Positions 8,647 to 17,614 of a DNA stretch of 64,000 nt are shown piece by piece (positions within the stretch are counted from its first letter, which is position 1; every line of letters starts with the position of its first letter). The position numbers and the translations under genes were made by a program. The notes under the pieces were generated by a model. That model was not told where the DNA came from, did no database searches, and saw only the letters and a list, made by a program, of their open reading frames with translations. The DNA is from Brevibacterium sp. W7.2 (GTDB lineage Bacteria > Actinomycetota > Actinomycetes > Actinomycetales > Brevibacteriaceae): contig NZ_CP073089.1 of assembly GCF_018137945.1 (NCBI RefSeq), positions 434,001 through 498,000 on the forward strand, in the 5' to 3' direction.

Positions 8647-10014
8647 ATGATCGATGTCGCCGAGGCGCGCCGGCTCGCCGAGAAGCGCCTGCGCACCCGG
8701 ATGGGCCAGTGGGCGGGGGAGCAGGCGATGCTCGCCGAGGCCGACGGTGCCCTTGGTGTCCGCCCCGCCGAGGTCGACCATGCCCATAGCGGACGCCCCG
8801 CCGAGGCGGAGGTCGGCTCACCGGCGTTCGAGCTCGGGCTCAAGCCGCCGACCGAGAATCAGGTCTTGCGCGACCTCGCCGGCGCCGAAGCGTGGGTGCG
8901 GTCGTGGCGGGCCGCCGCGGCCGATCTCCCTCTCGACCTCGACTGGCAGTCCCGCGCGTGGAAGTCCGTGGGCAGACAGGACGTGCCGGTGCGGGTGCGG
9001 TTCCCGACGCCGGACGATGTCGCGGCGTTCGTCAGCGGAAGTGCAGAGCGTGACTGGCGGCGGCTCTCGGCGCGGGTGCGCGAGATCCGACAGCGGTGGC
9101 CGAGGGCGACCGCGCACTCCACTGTTCCGGGCGGCGACGGCGACCCTGCGTCCGGGGGCGCCGGGGTGACGGCGGGGCGGGACCGGGTCGCGGCTGCGGG
9201 TGTGGTGGCGGACCGAGGCGCGGGGGATCCGTCTGGGTTCACGGTGTCTGCGGGAGAGTTCACGGCGGTCGTGAGATCGCTGGCCAAGCGGCTCCTCGAC
9301 CTCGGTGACGGCGAGTTCGCCCAGGTCATCGATGTCGTCAGCTGGCTTGCGGAGAATCCGCTCGGCACGATGCGCCCCCGACAGCTGCCGATCCGCGGCG
9401 TCGACTCGAAATGGTTCGGCACGCACCGGGGGCTCGTCCGCGCGCTGCTCTCGCTGGCCGGTGCCCCGGGTGGGCTCGACATCCTCGACGCCGAGGCGAA
9501 TGTGCGCCTGCGCCTCCTCGACCCGGCGATGGCGCTCGGACCGCTGCGCGACCTCGCCGCACCGGTCGACCAGCTGGCCCAGCTGAACCTGCGGCCCCGG
9601 ACCGTGCTCATCGTCGAGAACCTCGAATCGGTGCTCGCACTGCCCGATCGCCCGGGCACAGTCGCGATCCACGGATCCGGCTACACGGTCGGAGTCGTGG
9701 CGCGGTTGGGATGGGCCGCCTCGGCGAGGGTCATCTACTGGGGCGATCTCGACTCGCACGGATTCGCGATCCTCAACCGCCTGCGGGCGCATCTGCCCGC
9801 GGTGGAATCGCTGCTCATGGACGAGGGCACGCTGCTGGCCTACCGCGATCTGTGGGTGCGGGAGCCGACGCCGCATCGCGGGCGTCTGTCCGGCCTCACC
9901 GGGTCGGAGCGGCGGGCGCTCGACCGGCTGCGCAGCGAAGGGGATGTGCGACTCGAGCAGGAGCGGATCCCCTGGGACACGGCGCTCGCCGCAGTCGACG
10001 CGGCGCTGCGCTGA
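8647..10014 (+). CDS. jetD: Wadjet nuclease JetD (DUF3322/DUF2220, Toprim-like)
   Basis: The 455-residue protein has an N-terminal DUF3322-like arm and a C-terminal DUF2220 Toprim domain. The Toprim acids are visible: Glu324 in IVENLESV and Asp367/Asp369 in WGDLDSHGF. In known Wadjet systems this subunit cuts the circular DNA once loop extrusion by JetABC stalls. A Gly/Ala-rich low-complexity stretch (about residues 155-200) separates the domains and may be a lineage-specific linker. All four Jet genes are intact and in canonical order, so the system is expected to be functional. Confidence 0.94.
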   Translation: MIDVAEARRLAEKRLRTRMGQWAGEQAMLAEADGALGVRPAEVDHAHSGRPAEAEVGSPAFELGLKPPTENQVLRDLAGAEAWVRSWRAAAADLPLDLDWQSRAWKSVGRQDVPVRVRFPTPDDVAAFVSGSAERDWRRLSARVREIRQRWPRATAHSTVPGGDGDPASGGAGVTAGRDRVAAAGVVADRGAGDPSGFTVSAGEFTAVVRSLAKRLLDLGDGEFAQVIDVVSWLAENPLGTMRPRQLPIRGVDSKWFGTHRGLVRALLSLAGAPGGLDILDAEANVRLRLLDPAMALGPLRDLAAPVDQLAQLNLRPRTVLIVENLESVLALPDRPGTVAIHGSGYTVGVVARLGWAASARVIYWGDLDSHGFAILNRLRAHLPAVESLLMDEGTLLAYRDLWVREPTPHRGRLSGLTGSERRALDRLRSEGDVRLEQERIPWDTALAAVDAALR

Positions 10015-10106
10015 GTCGGCGCTGAGGTGCTGCCTGCCGTGGTCGTTGTTCACTTGGCCCCTGCCTGAATGATTCTGACGTCGCGAGGTCGTGTACCGTA
10101 TCCCGG

Positions 10107-10130
10107 GGTTCACTGAATGCAAGGTGAACC
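10107..10130. promoter_or_regulatory. Inverted repeat upstream of the GlpT-like antiporter
   Basis: GGTTCAC at 10107-10113 and GTGAACC at 10124-10130 are perfect inverse complements with a 10-nt spacer, and a further GTGAAC half-site follows at about 10146. The position, 46 nt before the start codon, fits an operator. No candidate regulator gene is adjacent. Confidence 0.45.
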
Positions 10131-10175
10131 ACAGCAGAACAGTCGGTGAACTTGGGATAGGTGACGAGAAGCGGC

Positions 10176-11573
10176 ATGAGCGACGTCAAGGCAGTGCAGG
10201 AGCGGCGGAAGTCCGGGTGGAAGTGGCTCGCGGCGCCGGGTCCCGCACCGCGGCTGCCGGAGGAGACGATCACCCGACGCTATCCGCGACTGCGAGGCCA
10301 GGTCTTCGTCGGAATCTTCGTGGGCTACGCAGGCTTCTACCTGATTCGCAACAATGTTCCGCTGGTGGGCAGCCTGCTCATCGATGAGGGCCGCATGAAC
10401 GCCGTCGGATTGGGCATCATCGCGAATGTCGCCCTCATCGCGTACGGCTTCTCGAAGTTCTTCTCCGGGATCGTCTCCGACCGTTCGAACGCGCGTCTGT
10501 TCCTGCCGATCGGGCTGGCACTCTCGGCTGTCGCGAATCTGCTGCTGGCCGGTGTGCCGGTGCTGTCGTCCTCGATCGCGATGTTCGCGACCGTCATGTT
10601 CGTCAACGGCTGGGTGCAGGGCATGGGGTGGCCGCCCAGCGGCCGCGTCCTCGTCCATTGGTTCTCCACCAGTGAACGGGGAACCAAGACATCGATCTGG
10701 AACGTCGCGCACAACGTGGGCGGCTTCTTCGTCGGAGTCCTCGCCGCGCTCGGACTTCAGCTGACCGGAGACGACTGGCGCTCGGTCTTCTGGCTGCCGG
10801 CGATCGTCGCTCTTATCATCGCCTTCATCGCTTATCTGCTCATCCGCGACACTCCTGAGTCGCAGGGTCTCCCGCCGATCGAGGAGTACCGTGACGACCC
10901 GGCGAAGGTGGACGCGGGCGACGTCGAACAGGAGTCGCTGAGCACGTGGAAGGCGATCGAGAAGTACGTGCTCCGCAACCGCACGATGGTGCTGCTGGCC
11001 CTGGCGAACGTCTGCGTCTATGCGCTGCGCTACGGCATTCTCACCTGGACCCCCGTCTACCTGTCTGAAGTCAGACATGCCAGCCTGACCGGTGGCATTG
11101 CCGGGTTCTCGCTCTTCGAACTCGCGGGGATCGTCGGAACGCTTCTGTGCGGTTGGCTCTCCGACAGGGTGTTCCGCGGGAACAGATCGGTCACCGGCAT
11201 CGTGTTCATGATCGGAGTGGCTGCCGCGACCGCTGTGTACTGGCTGGCTCCGGCTGGTGTACCGCTGTGGATTCCGCTGGTGACGGTGACGGTCATCGGC
11301 GGACTCATCTACGGGCCGGTCATGCTCATCGGACTCCAGGCGCTTGACCTGTCTCCGCGTCAGGTGGCGGGGACCGCTGCCGGGTTCACGGGTCTGTTCG
11401 GGTACGTGCTCGGAGCGACGATGGCCTCGAGCGGAGTCGGCCTCGTCGTCCACCACTTCGGCTGGGATGTCACCTTCGCTCTGCTCATCGCGCTGTGTCT
11501 CATTGCCGTGGTCTTCCTCGCCATCATCAACAAGGACGAACGGCGCACGATCCGGGAGCATCAGCGCCGCTGA
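10176..11573 (+). CDS. glpT: Organophosphate:phosphate antiporter, GlpT/UhpT-like (MFS, OPA family)
   Basis: The 465-residue protein has twelve predicted membrane helices and the OPA-family hallmarks: an early YAGFYLIRNNVPLVG segment (about residues 50-64), the GYxxxKFxxGxxSDR-type loop (here YGFSKFFSGIVSDR) and NGWVQGMGWPPSGR. Such carriers exchange glycerol-3-phosphate or hexose phosphates for inorganic phosphate; the match in length and motifs is best to GlpT, but the exact substrate is inferred. The ATG at 10176 is preferred to the GTG at 10161 because no family member needs the extra residues; the ribosome-binding site is weak. No glp enzyme genes are adjacent. Confidence 0.85.
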   Translation: MSDVKAVQERRKSGWKWLAAPGPAPRLPEETITRRYPRLRGQVFVGIFVGYAGFYLIRNNVPLVGSLLIDEGRMNAVGLGIIANVALIAYGFSKFFSGIVSDRSNARLFLPIGLALSAVANLLLAGVPVLSSSIAMFATVMFVNGWVQGMGWPPSGRVLVHWFSTSERGTKTSIWNVAHNVGGFFVGVLAALGLQLTGDDWRSVFWLPAIVALIIAFIAYLLIRDTPESQGLPPIEEYRDDPAKVDAGDVEQESLSTWKAIEKYVLRNRTMVLLALANVCVYALRYGILTWTPVYLSEVRHASLTGGIAGFSLFELAGIVGTLLCGWLSDRVFRGNRSVTGIVFMIGVAAATAVYWLAPAGVPLWIPLVTVTVIGGLIYGPVMLIGLQALDLSPRQVAGTAAGFTGLFGYVLGATMASSGVGLVVHHFGWDVTFALLIALCLIAVVFLAIINKDERRTIREHQRR

Positions 11574-11683
11574 CCGTGCGGGTCGCCTCGCGGTTGTGCC
11601 TGTGTTCCCACGTCGTCGTTCTCACGTCTTCGTTCGCGGGACAGGACGGAGCCCGTGTCATCGCCCTTTGCTAGCATCCACGC

Positions 11684-12112
11684 ATGGACTCGGTGACCGT
11701 GCTTCGACTCGCCCACGACCAGGCGGTGCAGTATCCGTCCGTCGTCATCGAGCACCCCTTCGGACCCGAATACGCGGTGTTCAAGGTCCGCGGCAGGATG
11801 TTCATGATGCAGTACGAGCTGCGCGGAGTGCCGAGCATGAATCTCAAGATCGACCCGCTCGACGGTGAGGTGCTGCGCGACGCCTACGCCGAGATCACGC
11901 CCGGTTATCACATGAACAAACGGCATTGGATCACCGTCTGCGGCGCCGACGGGGGAGCCGGGACCGACCCGGGGACCACCTCGGCGCGGGCCGCTCTCGA
12001 TGAGGACCTCCTCCACGATCTCGTCCTCGAGTCGTACTGCCTCGTCGTCGCCAAGATGCCGCGCAGGGATCGCCCGGTCGACCCGGCGACCTTCGGCGGC
12101 AGAGAAGCGTGA
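11684..12112 (+). CDS. MmcQ/YjbR family protein
   Basis: A 142-residue protein of the MmcQ/YjbR double-wing fold, recognisable by HPFGPEYAVFKVRGRMFM near the N-terminus and the PGYHMNKRHWITV motif near residue 80. Family members are small cytoplasmic proteins of uncertain function, often described as DNA-binding. The ATG follows TAGCAT by six bases (11672-11677), predicting a leaderless transcript. The stop is 7 nt before the GTG of the next MFS gene, suggesting a two-gene unit. The segment rich in G, A, D and T around residues 88-105 is an insertion unlike the compact family core. Confidence 0.85.
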   Translation: MDSVTVLRLAHDQAVQYPSVVIEHPFGPEYAVFKVRGRMFMMQYELRGVPSMNLKIDPLDGEVLRDAYAEITPGYHMNKRHWITVCGADGGAGTDPGTTSARAALDEDLLHDLVLESYCLVVAKMPRRDRPVDPATFGGREA

Positions 12113-12119
12113 GGGAGGT

Positions 12120-13283
12120 GTGACGGACAGACCTCGAGGCGGCCTCGTCGGGCTCTGCATCGCCGAACTCGTCTGCTGGGGACTCCTCTACTACTCGCTG
12201 CCCGTTGCGGTCACCCCGATCGCCGCGGACACCGGGTGGAGCGAGACGACGGTGACGGGTGCGCTGACGATCGGCCTCATCGTCTCGGCGGTCGCCGGGG
12301 TGCGCGTGGGACGACTCCTCGACGCGCACGGACCGCGGACGATCATGGCGACCGGCACCGGCATCGGCGTCGCGGCACTCCTGCTCGTCGCGGTGTCACC
12401 GAACCTGCCGGTGTTCTACCTGGCGTGGGCGCTCGCGGGCTTCGCTCAGGCGACGACGCTCTACCCGCCGGCGTTCGCAGTCGTCACCCGCTGGTACGGC
12501 GCGCAGCGCGTCAAACCGCTGACGATGCTCACGCTCGTCGGCGGTCTCGCCTCGACCGTGTTCGCGCCGATCATCGCGTGGCTCATCGGCGCCGTCGGAT
12601 GGCGGCCGACCTACGTCGTCCTCGCGGGCATCCTCGTCGTCATCGCCCTGCCCGTCCAGCTCATCTTCCTCAACGCACGGTGGACCGACGACGCGGCCGC
12701 GCGGTACCAGCGCCCCTCCCGTTCCGAGATCCGCACGGTCACCCGCAGCCCGCGCTTCATCATCCTGCAGACAGCCGTGGCGCTTGCGACGTTCACCCTC
12801 TTCGCGGTGACGATCAACATCATCCCCGTCCTCATCGAACGCGGCGCCGCCTACGGTCTCGCGGCGATCGCGCTCGGCCTCGTCGGCTTCGGACAGGTCG
12901 CCGGCCGCTTCGGATACCCGAGCATCGAACGGCACACGAGCGCACGCTCCCGCACCGTGCTCCTCTTCGCCGCCGGAGCAGTGGGCCTGTGGCTGCTCGC
13001 ACTCGTGCCAGGACCGCTCTGGCTCATCATCGGCATCGCGATGATCACCGGCGGCATCCGCGGCTGCATGACGCTCTTCCAGGCGACGGCGGTCTCCGAC
13101 CGGTGGGGCACCGCGAACTTCGGGGCCGTCAACGGCGTCTTCGTCGCCCCGATCACCGTGGGCACGGCGCTCGCCCCCGTTGCGGGCCCGGCTCTGGCCG
13201 ACCTCCTCGGCGGATATTCGCTCATGGCCATCGCCATGGCGGCACTCCTCACCGCCGCCACCGCCCTGTCGGCGCGGACGTGA
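12120..13283 (+). CDS. Major facilitator superfamily permease
   Basis: The 387-residue protein has about twelve hydrophobic helices in two halves and the usual MFS loop between helices 2 and 3 (GRLLDAHGPR). It most resembles OFA/YbfB-type or monocarboxylate-like MFS carriers, but no substrate can be assigned. The GTG at 12120 is chosen because it is the first start after the preceding stop and leads straight into a hydrophobic helix; the GGAGG at 12114-12118 is unusually close to it (one base), so the start is uncertain. Cotranscription with the YjbR gene is likely. Confidence 0.75.
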   Translation: MTDRPRGGLVGLCIAELVCWGLLYYSLPVAVTPIAADTGWSETTVTGALTIGLIVSAVAGVRVGRLLDAHGPRTIMATGTGIGVAALLLVAVSPNLPVFYLAWALAGFAQATTLYPPAFAVVTRWYGAQRVKPLTMLTLVGGLASTVFAPIIAWLIGAVGWRPTYVVLAGILVVIALPVQLIFLNARWTDDAAARYQRPSRSEIRTVTRSPRFIILQTAVALATFTLFAVTINIIPVLIERGAAYGLAAIALGLVGFGQVAGRFGYPSIERHTSARSRTVLLFAAGAVGLWLLALVPGPLWLIIGIAMITGGIRGCMTLFQATAVSDRWGTANFGAVNGVFVAPITVGTALAPVAGPALADLLGGYSLMAIAMAALLTAATALSART

Positions 13284-13667
13284 GCGTGCGTCGCGGTGCC
13301 ATGCCCCGGAACAAGCGGTGCTCCTACGACGGAGGGGGCAGGAGCGATATGTGAGGTGCCGGACCAGCCAGCGACCACGTACGTGAAACGTGTAAAAAAA
13401 CTGCCGAAATCTTTACACGTTCCACTGACATGGAAACTCGCTTGACACATAGCCGGAGGCACGCAGGGCGGCAGCAGCCCAGTGACTCGGTCGACGATCG
13501 CATGCGGCCGACAAGCCTCCTCACCGCGTGTGACGCACAACCGCTCCTGTCGCCACACTCACAGTTCCGCGACTGTGGCTCCGGTCTAGACTGACACCAG
13601 CAGTCCACGCCTCGCACCGGGGCAGATGCCAGAGCTCCGGTGCTCGTGTTTCCACGGAAGGAGCACC
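13284..13667. promoter_or_regulatory. poxB upstream region with two inverted repeats
   Basis: This 384-bp gap has no credible gene. It holds a locally AT-rich stretch with AACGTGTAAA at 13387-13396 mirrored by TTTACACGTT at 13412-13421 (15-nt spacer). A second inverted repeat, CACAGT/ACTGTG at 13560-13577, lies just upstream of a TAGACT -10 candidate at 13587-13592. The second would overlap the -35 region and looks like an operator for poxB. A TTGACA at 13442 has no matching -10 box. Confidence 0.5.
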
Positions 13668-15383
13668 ATGCCCACCGTCGCCAGAAACATCGTCGACACG
13701 CTCGTCGCGAGTGGGGTCAAGCGCGTCTACGGAATCCCCGGTGACTCGCTCAACGGATTCACCGACGCTCTGCGCGTCAATCCCGAGCTCGAATGGGTCC
13801 ATGTCCGCCACGAGGAGGGCGCGGCGTTCGCCGCCAGCGGCGAAGCCGCCCTGACCGGTGAGCTCGCCGTGTGCGCCGGCAGCTGCGGTCCCGGCAACCT
13901 CCACCTCATCAACGGTCTCTACGACGCTCAGCGCTCCCGCGTCCCGGTCCTCGCGATCGCCGCGCACATCCCGAGCGAGGAGATCGGCTCGAACTACTTC
14001 CAGGAGACCCACCCGACGGAGATCTTCCGCGAGTGCAGCGTCTACGCCGAACACGTCGCCCACCCCTCGCAGATGCCGCGCCTGCTGCGCATCGCGATGC
14101 GTGAGGCCGTCGAGAAGCGCGGCGTCGCCGTGCTCGTCATCCCCGGCGACGTCGGCCTCGCCGACATCGACGCCGCAGCCGAGGAGATCAGGTTCTTCCC
14201 CTCGCACGTCACTCCGGCCGAACCGCTCATCGAGGACGCGGCCGCCGCCCTCAACCAGAGCAAGAAGGTGGCGATCCTCGCCGGTGCCGGCACCGAAGGC
14301 GCCCACCCCGAGCTCCTCGCGATCGCCGACGCCCTCCAAGCGCCGATCGTCCACACGATGCGCGGCAAGGAGTTCGTCGAGTACGACAATCCCTACGACG
14401 TCGGGATGACCGGTCTGCTCGGCTTCTCCTCCGGCTACCATGCCCTGAAGTCGTGTGACACGCTGCTCATGCTCGGCACCGACCTGCCCTACCAGCAGTT
14501 CTACCCCGACGAGGCGACCGTCATCCAGGTCGATGTGCGCGGGTCGCAGATCGGCAAGCGGACGAAGGTCGACATCGCGCTCACGGGCACTGTCGCCGAC
14601 ACCGTCAATGCCCTGCTGCCGCTGATCAGGACGGGCCGCAGCAGCTCGTTCCTCAAGACGGCGACGAAGCACTACGCGAAGACCCGCAAGGATCTCGACG
14701 AACTCGCCACGCCGTCGAAGCGGACCATCCATCCGCAATATCTGACGAAGCTCCTCGACGAGGCGGCCACCGACGACGCGGTGTTCATCCCCGACGTCGG
14801 CTCACCCGTCGTGTGGGCGGCCCGGTACCTGACGATGAACGGCAAGCGCCGCCTCATCGGCTCCTTCAGCCACGGGTCGATGGCCAACGCCTTGTCCCAG
14901 AGCGTCGGTGCGCAGGCCGCCTACCCGGGGCGTCAGGTCATCGCGCTGGCCGGCGACGGCGGCCTGGCGATGCTGCTCGGCGAGCTCATCACCCTCACGC
15001 AGAACGACCTGCCCGTCAAGGTCGTCGTCTACAACAACTCCTCGCTCAACTTCGTCGAACTCGAGATGAAGGCGGCCGGGTTCGTCACCTTCGGCACCGA
15101 CCTGGAGAATCCCAACTTCGCCACCATCGCCGAGGCGGTCGGCATCAAGGGATTCCGCGTCGAGAAGTCGAAGGACCTCCCCTCGGTCGTCACCGAGTTC
15201 CTCAACCACGACGGGGCTGCGGTCCTCGACGTCACGACCGAGCGCCAGGAGCTCTCGATGCCGCCGTCGATCACCGCCGAGCAGGCGAAGGGCTTCGCGC
15301 TCTACGCCATCCGCACGGTGCTCTCGGGCAAGGGCGACGAACTCATCGACCTCGCACGCACGAACGTCCGGCAGCTGTTCTGA
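13668..15383 (+). CDS. poxB: Pyruvate dehydrogenase (quinone) / pyruvate oxidase
   Basis: A thiamine-diphosphate and FAD enzyme that converts pyruvate to acetate and CO2 and passes electrons to quinone at the membrane. The 571-residue length equals that of E. coli PoxB. Visible features are the proton-relay glutamate in VRHEEGAAFAAS (residues 49-50) and the thiamine-diphosphate/Mg motif GDGGLAMLLGELIT starting at Gly429 and ending in VVYNNSS. The ATG at 13668 follows GGAAGGAG at 13656-13663. A longer in-frame start at 13626 has no ribosome-binding site. It stands alone; acetolactate synthase is less likely because there is no small subunit gene and the length and motifs fit PoxB. Confidence 0.92.
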   Translation: MPTVARNIVDTLVASGVKRVYGIPGDSLNGFTDALRVNPELEWVHVRHEEGAAFAASGEAALTGELAVCAGSCGPGNLHLINGLYDAQRSRVPVLAIAAHIPSEEIGSNYFQETHPTEIFRECSVYAEHVAHPSQMPRLLRIAMREAVEKRGVAVLVIPGDVGLADIDAAAEEIRFFPSHVTPAEPLIEDAAAALNQSKKVAILAGAGTEGAHPELLAIADALQAPIVHTMRGKEFVEYDNPYDVGMTGLLGFSSGYHALKSCDTLLMLGTDLPYQQFYPDEATVIQVDVRGSQIGKRTKVDIALTGTVADTVNALLPLIRTGRSSSFLKTATKHYAKTRKDLDELATPSKRTIHPQYLTKLLDEAATDDAVFIPDVGSPVVWAARYLTMNGKRRLIGSFSHGSMANALSQSVGAQAAYPGRQVIALAGDGGLAMLLGELITLTQNDLPVKVVVYNNSSLNFVELEMKAAGFVTFGTDLENPNFATIAEAVGIKGFRVEKSKDLPSVVTEFLNHDGAAVLDVTTERQELSMPPSITAEQAKGFALYAIRTVLSGKGDELIDLARTNVRQLF

Positions 15384-15484
15384 GGACCGGAGGCGCCGCA
15401 GGTCGGTGAGACCGCGCGGTGCCGGCAGCAGCGGCGGCGACGACGTTGCGGCGGCGACGGCGTTCCGGCGGCGGACCTGCAGAG

Positions 15485-15539
15485 TCGAGGACGCAGAGTG
15501 TCGATTTCCGATTCGGATTTCGACACTCTGCGTCCTCGA
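15485..15539. repeat. 20-bp perfect inverted repeat with 15-nt loop between poxB and ribH
   Basis: TCGAGGACGCAGAGTGTCGA at 15485-15504 is perfectly mirrored at 15520-15539 around a 15-nt loop. It lies between the convergent ends of poxB and ribH and could serve both as a terminator, although there is no clean T-tract. Stem length and loop size match the hairpins at 2577-2634 and 45665-45716. Confidence 0.85.
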
Positions 15540-15573
15540 TTTCTCGCTGAGGGTGCCTTTCGCGACCTGCGAG

Positions 15574-15611
15574 GGGTGGTGTGCCGCTCCGCGGGTGGTG
15601 TGCCGCCCCGC
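15574..15611. repeat. Direct repeat, two 19-bp units, downstream of ribH
   Basis: Two adjacent 19-bp units (15574-15592 and 15593-15611), beginning GGGTGGTGTGCCGC, differ at one base. A degenerate third unit follows. They lie between the hairpin at 15485-15539 and the ribH stop codon; no function is evident. Confidence 0.7.
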
Positions 15612-15654
15612 GGATGGTGCGACAGAGGTGCGGTGTGCCGCGGGGTGCGCCGGG

Positions 15655-16122
15655 TCAGACCGGGTAGGCTGCCAGCGCCGAGGCGGTTGCCAGGGCCGCG
15701 GTCATCGCTTCGTGGCCTTTGTCCTCGCGAGAGCCCTCGAGGCCCGCGCGGTCCCTGGCCTGCTCGTCGTTGTCGCAGGTGAGCACTCCGAAGCCGACGG
15801 GCTTGCGGGAGTCGAGGGCGACCCGGTTCAACCCATCGGTCGCCGCCGAGCACACGTAGTCGAAGTGCGGGGTGCCGCCGCGGATGACGACGCCGAGGGC
15901 GACGACGGCATCGAAGCTCTCGATGACGCGTGCGGCGGCGACGGGCAGTTCGAAGCTGCCGGGGACGCGGATGAGCGTCGTCGTCGCGTGTGCCTCCGCG
16001 GCCGCGCGCTCGGCGCCGGCGACGAGCCCGTCCATGACCTCCGTGTGCCAGGACGCTGCGACGATCGCGACGTTGAGGCCGGTGGCGCCGAGGGTGATGT
16101 CGGGTGCTCCGTGATGTGCCAT
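15655..16122 (-). CDS. ribH: 6,7-dimethyl-8-ribityllumazine synthase
   Basis: The penultimate enzyme of riboflavin synthesis, joining 5-amino-6-ribitylaminouracil with dihydroxybutanone phosphate; it normally assembles into icosahedral capsids or pentamers. The 155-residue protein shows the family motifs [11 protein letters not shown] (residues 53-63), [17 protein letters not shown] (about 76-92) and the C-terminal [16 protein letters not shown] ribosome-binding site precedes the ATG. It is the last gene of the rib operon, separated from ribBA by 166 nt that contain a 15-nt periodic repeat. Confidence 0.97.
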   Translation of the reverse strand: MAHHGAPDITLGATGLNVAIVAASWHTEVMDGLVAGAERAAAEAHATTTLIRVPGSFELPVAAARVIESFDAVVALGVVIRGGTPHFDYVCSAATDGLNRVALDSRKPVGFGVLTCDNDEQARDRAGLEGSREDKGHEAMTAALATASALAAYPV

Positions 16123-16140
16123 GGGTGATGCTCCTCAGTG

Positions 16141-16246
16141 GTGGGTCTCGATGTGGTGAATCGGCTGGTGGTGAGTCGAAAAGTCGTGAGTCGGGCCGGT
16201 GATGACTCGGCTGGTCGTGAGCCGGGTCAGTGGTCGTTCGGCGGTC
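16141..16246. repeat. Imperfect tandem array, about seven 15-nt units, between ribBA and ribH
   Basis: On the plus strand successive 15-nt units start at 16141, 16156, 16171, 16186, 16201, 16217 and 16232, most resembling GTGAGTCGGGCTGGT; one unit has an extra base. The array fills most of the ribBA-ribH spacer, so in the operon transcript it would form a 105-nt repetitive stretch just upstream of the ribH ribosome-binding site. A similar-sized 15-nt array of different sequence occurs at 25890-25994. Confidence 0.65.
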
Positions 16247-16288
16247 GGCTGCCGTGCCGACGATGGTGCGGTGCCGATGCGGGGGCGC

Positions 16289-17614
16289 TCAGCACGCGAG
16301 GTGGAGCGTGTGGTGCATGCGGGTGCGCTTCGTCTCGAGGTACTTCGAGTTCTCCGGCCGTGCCGGGATCTCGAGCGGCACGACCGCCTCGACGGTGATT
16401 CCGAGGTCGGCCAGCGCCTGCGTCTTCGCCGGATTGTTCGTCAGCAGACGGATCCGCGTCAGCCCCATCTCGGTGAGGATCGCCGCAGCCGCCCGGTAGT
16501 CCCGGGCGTCGTCGCTGAGCCCCAGTTCGAGGTTCGCATCGACGGTGTCGAATCCGGAGTCCTGGAGAGCGTAGGCGCGGATCTTGTTGCGCAGTCCGAT
16601 CCCGCGGCCCTCGTGCCCGGTGAGGTAGATGACCGCCCCGCCGTCCTCGGCGATCGTCTGCAGCGCCCGATCGAGCTGCTCACCGCAGTCGCAGCGATGC
16701 GATCCGAAGACATCCCCGGTCAGGCACTCCGAATGGACGCGCACGAGGGGAGCGGGGCTCTCCGGCGCACCTGCAGGGTCGTCGTTGTCGAGTCCGGTGT
16801 AGACGCCGAGGTGGTCGAGCCCATCGACGGTGAACGCCCGTGCCGTGAAACGGCCGTAGCGCGTCGGCAGCGGAACCTCTCGGGAGGCCTCCGCTGTCGT
16901 TTCGGGTCCGACCGGCCCGAGCCCCACAGTTCCGACCTCGGCCGCCGCGGCAGCAGGACCGTCGGTGCCCTCACCATCCTCGTCGAGGTAGGCGATGAGC
17001 TGTTCGATCGAGACCATGACGAGCCCGTGCGCATCGGCGAACTCGCGCAGGGCGTCGAAGCGCATCATCGAGCCGTCGTCGTGGACCACCTCGGCGATCA
17101 TCGACACCGGACGGGCCCCGGCGAGGCGCGCGAACTCGACGCCGGCCTCGGTGTGGCCGGGCCGCTCGCGCACTCCGCCGTCCTTCGCCACGAGCGGGAA
17201 GACATGACCGGGGCGGGTGATCGCGGCCGGGTCGGGGGTCTCGGCGGCGAGCACCCGGCCGGTCAGCGCACGTTCGGCCGCGCTGATGCCCGTCGTCACT
17301 CCGACGGCGTCGCAGCTGATCGTGTACGCCGTGCCCTTGGGGTCCTCGTTTGCGGCGACCATCGGCGGCAGGTCGAGCGCGGCCGCCCGCGCGGCCGACA
17401 TCGGAGCGCACACGACGCCCGAGCTGTGCCGGACGATGAAGCCCATCGTCGCGGCGTCGGCGAACTCCGCGGCGATGATGAGGTCGCCTTCGTTCTCGCG
17501 GTCCTCGTCATCGACGACGACGATCGGGCGGCCCGCGGCGATCTCGGCGATCGCGCGGGAGATCGTGTCGAGTCCGGCGGGGGACTCGCCGAGCGGTGCA
17601 ACGGACTCAGTCAT
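16289..17614 (-). CDS. ribBA: Bifunctional 3,4-dihydroxy-2-butanone-4-phosphate synthase / GTP cyclohydrolase II
   Basis: This fusion supplies both branches of riboflavin synthesis. The N-terminal RibB half has the acidic motif [13 protein letters not shown] (about residues 34-46) and the H/SGVV region. The C-terminal RibA half has [19 protein letters not shown] with the three zinc cysteines, then HEGRGIGL and the closing [14 protein letters not shown]. Length is 441 residues, slightly over the usual 400-420 because of an Ala/Pro/Glu-rich linker of about 35 residues between the halves and a small insertion before VRVHSE. AAGGAG precedes the ATG, which overlaps the ribE stop by 8 nt, indicating coupled translation. 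Confidence 0.97.
   Translation of the reverse strand: MTESVAPLGESPAGLDTISRAIAEIAAGRPIVVVDDEDRENEGDLIIAAEFADAATMGFIVRHSSGVVCAPMSAARAAALDLPPMVAANEDPKGTAYTISCDAVGVTTGISAAERALTGRVLAAETPDPAAITRPGHVFPLVAKDGGVRERPGHTEAGVEFARLAGARPVSMIAEVVHDDGSMMRFDALREFADAHGLVMVSIEQLIAYLDEDGEGTDGPAAAAAEVGTVGLGPVGPETTAEASREVPLPTRYGRFTARAFTVDGLDHLGVYTGLDNDDPAGAPESPAPLVRVHSECLTGDVFGSHRCDCGEQLDRALQTIAEDGGAVIYLTGHEGRGIGLRNKIRAYALQDSGFDTVDANLELGLSDDARDYRAAAAILTEMGLTRIRLLTNNPAKTQALADLGITVEAVVPLEIPARPENSKYLETKRTRMHHTLHLAC

Noticed and set aside
13442..13470. poxB promoter at TTGACA 13442
   Set aside because: No -10 box at 16-19 nt downstream; the TAGACT at 13587 is better placed.
16141..16246. CRISPR array
   Set aside because: Units are 15 nt, adjacent and degenerate, without spacers, and there are no cas genes.
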